From: Archegozetes longisetosus
Taxonomy: Eukaryota > Arthropoda > Arachnida > Sarcoptiformes > Trhypochthoniidae
Direction: 5' to 3'
Length of the DNA: 64,000 nucleotides
Assembly: GCA_018873245.2 (NCBI GenBank)
Contig: JAEMBT020000007.1
Span: forward strand, 6,665,129-6,729,128
Both the position numbers and the translations under genes were made by a program. Positions 61,655 through 64,000 of the stretch are shown here, piece by piece. The notes beneath the pieces were generated by a model. It had not been told where the DNA came from, ran no database searches, and worked only from the letters and a program-made list of their open reading frames with translations. Positions within the stretch are counted from its first letter, which is position 1; each line of letters starts with the position of its first letter.

Positions 61655-62950
61655 ATGAAAATTACATTTAAGAGCATTTTTAGTTTAGTCTCAAAACCAC
61701 TTCTTAAACCATTAGTATTGCAAAGAATGTCATCAAACATAAGTTCGTTGTCATCGGATGAGATCTCACGATATAGTCGGCAAATGTTGGTATCAGAGAT
61801 CGGCAAAAGTGGACAAATCAAACTAAAGTCAACGTCAGTTCTGGTGGTCGGGTGCGGAGGGCTCGGCTGTCCATCAGCCTTGTATTTGACAGCAGCTGGA
61901 ATTGGAAGAATAGGACTTATTGATAACGATGTGGTCGAGAGGAGTAATCTCCACCGACAGATACTTCACAACGAGTCGCGAATAGGAGTACCGAAAACTC
62001 AATCTGCTTACGAAACATTGAAATCAATTAATTCTAATGTAATAATAGAACCGATTGAGACGCGACTCGATCGAACCAATGCTTCAGACATAATATCGAA
62101 ATACGACATAGTAATTGATGGAACAGATAATGCAATGGCTAGATATTTGTTGAGTGATGTTTGTGTGCTAAACAAGAAGCCTTTAGTTTCTGGATCTGCT
62201 CTAAGATTCGAGGGACAGCTCACTGTTTACAATTATGATTCAAATACTCCCTGTTATCGCTGTCTATTCCCAAGTCCTCCCCCAGCTGGAACTGTTACAA
62301 ATTGCAGTGATGGTGGAGTTCTTGGTGTTGTTCCTGGAATTATTGGAAATCTGCAGGCTTTAGAAACTATAAAGATAGCTATTGGCCAAAGACCGACTTA
62401 TGCCGGACAAATGTTACTCTTTGATGGGCTGATGGGTTCATTCCGAACTTTCAAAATTCGTAACAAACAACAAGACTGCATAAGTTGTGGCGAAAATCCA
62501 ACAATCGGTCCAGAATTGATAGACTACGAAGAGTTTTGTGGAATTAAATGCGCTGACAGTACTGCAGTAAAGATACTCGAACCACACGAGAGAATGAGTT
62601 GTTTGGAATACAAGACACAAGTATTAGATGCTAATGAAAATCATTTATTGATTGATGTGAGATCAAAATTACAGGCAGACATAACTAAACTTGAAAACGC
62701 TATAAACATTCCTTTGGCAGAAATACAAAAAGGAAATGGTATCGAAATGATTGAGAATTTAATCGATGAAAAATTGGAAAAAGACAATCAAGTAAAAGTA
62801 ATTATGATGTGTAGAAGAGGTAATGCCTCACAAAAGGCAGTCAGAATATTAAAATCTAAGATAAAAAACGATAATATACTAATTAAAGATATTGTGGGAG
62901 GTCTTGAGTTGTGGGCAAAAGAAATAGATCCAACCTTTCCTATGTACTAA
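61655..62950 (+). CDS. MOCS3: MOCS3/UBA4 adenylyltransferase-sulfurtransferase
   Basis: E1-like enzyme that adenylates and then thiolates the C-termini of URM1 (tRNA 2-thiouridine, protein urmylation) and MOCS2A (molybdenum cofactor). One coding exon, 431 residues. The ATP-binding loop VVGCGGLGCP is at 64-73. NDVVERSNLHRQ is at 91-102. The catalytic Cys, in TVTNCSDGGVLG, is at 217. Zinc ligands are the C200/C203 pair and the C275/C278 pair. A C-terminal rhodanese domain (~315-431) has its active-site Cys at 386 in CRRGNAS. The first ~24 residues are an extra basic-hydrophobic stretch; Met-25 (61727) is an alternative start nearer the usual family N-terminus. AATAAA lies at 62958-62963, right after the stop. 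Confidence 0.95.
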   Translation: MKITFKSIFSLVSKPLLKPLVLQRMSSNISSLSSDEISRYSRQMLVSEIGKSGQIKLKSTSVLVVGCGGLGCPSALYLTAAGIGRIGLIDNDVVERSNLHRQILHNESRIGVPKTQSAYETLKSINSNVIIEPIETRLDRTNASDIISKYDIVIDGTDNAMARYLLSDVCVLNKKPLVSGSALRFEGQLTVYNYDSNTPCYRCLFPSPPPAGTVTNCSDGGVLGVVPGIIGNLQALETIKIAIGQRPTYAGQMLLFDGLMGSFRTFKIRNKQQDCISCGENPTIGPELIDYEEFCGIKCADSTAVKILEPHERMSCLEYKTQVLDANENHLLIDVRSKLQADITKLENAINIPLAEIQKGNGIEMIENLIDEKLEKDNQVKVIMMCRRGNASQKAVRILKSKIKNDNILIKDIVGGLELWAKEIDPTFPMY

Positions 62951-62957
62951 AACTATA

Positions 62958-62963
62958 AATAAA
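62958..62963 (+). terminator. MOCS3 polyadenylation signal
   Basis: AATAAA, eight bases past the TAA. The next gene's stop on the opposite strand is at 63008, so the two genes end within 57 bp of each other. Confidence 0.6.
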
Positions 62964-63007
62964 ATATGGAATAATCAAATAAACCATGAAATTATCTAAA
63001 AATCTCT

Positions 63008-63869
63008 TTAGTTCTTCATAAGTTCCAAGTATTTCACTTTTTCTTCTAAAACTTGAACTCTGTTGGTCAGACTGTCCAGCAGCGATGAAGATACCGATGA
63101 AGATATTGATGGGGGCATTGCTGTTGAAATGGCCTGAGATGTAGATGAAGTAGTTGTTTGACTTTCTATACTACTTTGTCGCGTGATTGGTCTCCAATAA
63201 GACAATGCACTCGAGAAAGCAGTCTGTTCGCAAGGATTGTAAATAACTGCTTGTTCGTTGGATAAAACGGTCGATGAAACACAATTCAAACGAGTCTTTT
63301 TGGGTGATTCAGCGATGGGTGATGAAGGAGTAATTGTGACCTTAGGAATAGTTGGTGCCGAATATGACCGTCCTTTCAGTTCATATCCCTCTCCCTTTCC
63401 AAGTAAGGATTTGATCATTTTATTGTTTCCGTGGCCGCAAGTCTTGGCGTAATGAACGGCATCGTGTCCCATGAAATCTTTGATATTCTTGTCTGCCTTA
63501 CCGTAATTAAGCAAAGTTTCAATGGTACGCGTGTGGCCATTACTTGCGGCTAACATAAGAGCTGTTCTGCCTTGCGATTGGTCCTGATAGTTAACATTGC
63601 AGTTATATTGAATCAACATTCGTATCACATTGTAATGTCCATAATGTGACGCATACATCAATGGTGTCCAACCCGCCGAATTGACTGCATTCACATCTCT
63701 AAAGACAATTTCATTTAGAAATCAATACTAACCCCAATTCATGTTGGACTTACGCTAAATTATTTCGAAGAATATTTTCAACCAAACTCAGATCTCCCAG
63801 ACTAGAAGCTGTTATTAAGTCGAATTTGAGTTCACCGCTTAGATCAAATAATTGACTCGTTGAAGACAT
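63008..63869 (-). CDS. Ankyrin-repeat protein, ANKS3/ANKS6-like, 2 exons
   Basis: Exons: 63754-63869 and 63008-63698, GT-AG, phase 2; 268 residues. After a short N-terminal part (FDLITASSLGDLSLVENIL, itself like a divergent ankyrin repeat) come about three ankyrin repeats at ~46-145: GWTPLMYASHYGHYNVIRMLI, GRTALMLAASNGHTRTIETLL and GHDAVHYAKTCGHGNNKMIKSLL. Then comes a Ser/Thr/Pro-rich linker and a short C-terminal coiled coil (LTNRVQVLEEKVKYLELM). The GWTPLMYAS block resembles ANKS3, but no SAM domain is present and the protein is much shorter, so the name is tentative. Ankyrin repeats make it a likely adaptor. Ends tail to tail with MOCS3. Confidence 0.85.
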
Positions 63870-64000
63870 TATTCTTTATTTTATCAAAACTTGGAGAGTA
63901 ACAAAATTACGAAAATAATTGTGTGGAAACAATAAAAGTAGCACTTAAGTTAATAAAAGATCAAAAATCGTTTCACTTCAATATAAGTGAACATAAGTCT
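63870..64000 (-). promoter_or_regulatory. Upstream edge of the ankyrin-repeat gene
   Basis: Only 131 bases remain. They should hold its 5' UTR and part of the promoter; no clear motif seen. Confidence 0.35.

Overview
The window is nuclear DNA of an AT-rich, intron-bearing animal. Reading spliced exons on both strands gives eight confident protein genes, all animal families: a Na+/H+ exchanger, a macroglobulin complement-related thioester-family protein with an LDL-receptor class A domain, NEDD8, adenine phosphoribosyltransferase, TMEM231, dysbindin, MOCS3/UBA4 and an ankyrin-repeat protein. There is also one probable small gene (GON7-like), one unrecognised membrane-protein gene and several weak candidates. 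The insect/arachnid style of the exchanger and the Mcr-like protein, mariner-type transposons, CCTAA/TTAGG-like tracts and many short introns (roughly 50-100 bp) point to an arthropod, plausibly a mite. The lineage is inference, not proof.

Layout. 1-18.6 kb is gene-poor and holds mostly dead DNA transposons: a degenerate full-length mariner (7461-8857), a foldback derivative of a second mariner-like element (12232-12768) nested inside a ~230 bp MITE (12088-12856; sister copy 16014-16238), and a ~890 bp element with ~150 bp terminal inverted repeats (13372-14262). 18.6-27.3 kb is a 19-exon Na+/H+ exchanger gene, with two related MITEs carrying telomere-like tracts in its introns. 27.6-29.5 kb has two weak, unidentified coding signals. 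30.1-38.7 kb (minus) is a 13-exon Mcr/TEP-like gene predicting 1592 residues. 38.7-53.8 kb is a ~15 kb gene desert with MITEs, tandem repeats and one odd ORF.

53.8-64 kb is a compact gene cluster. In order: NEDD8 (+), APRT (-), GON7-like (-), TMEM231 (+), dysbindin (-), a single-pass membrane protein (-), MOCS3 (+) and an ankyrin protein (-). Neighbouring genes often converge with close or overlapping 3' ends. The functions are mixed housekeeping ones: ubiquitin-like conjugation (NEDD8), purine salvage (APRT), tRNA modification (MOCS3 thiolation, and possibly GON7 in t6A), ciliary transition zone (TMEM231) and endolysosomal trafficking (dysbindin/BLOC-1). Nothing indicates co-regulation beyond proximity.

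Exon boundaries were set by GT-AG sites with matching phase and by family alignment from memory. No search was run, so identities of weak candidates stay open.
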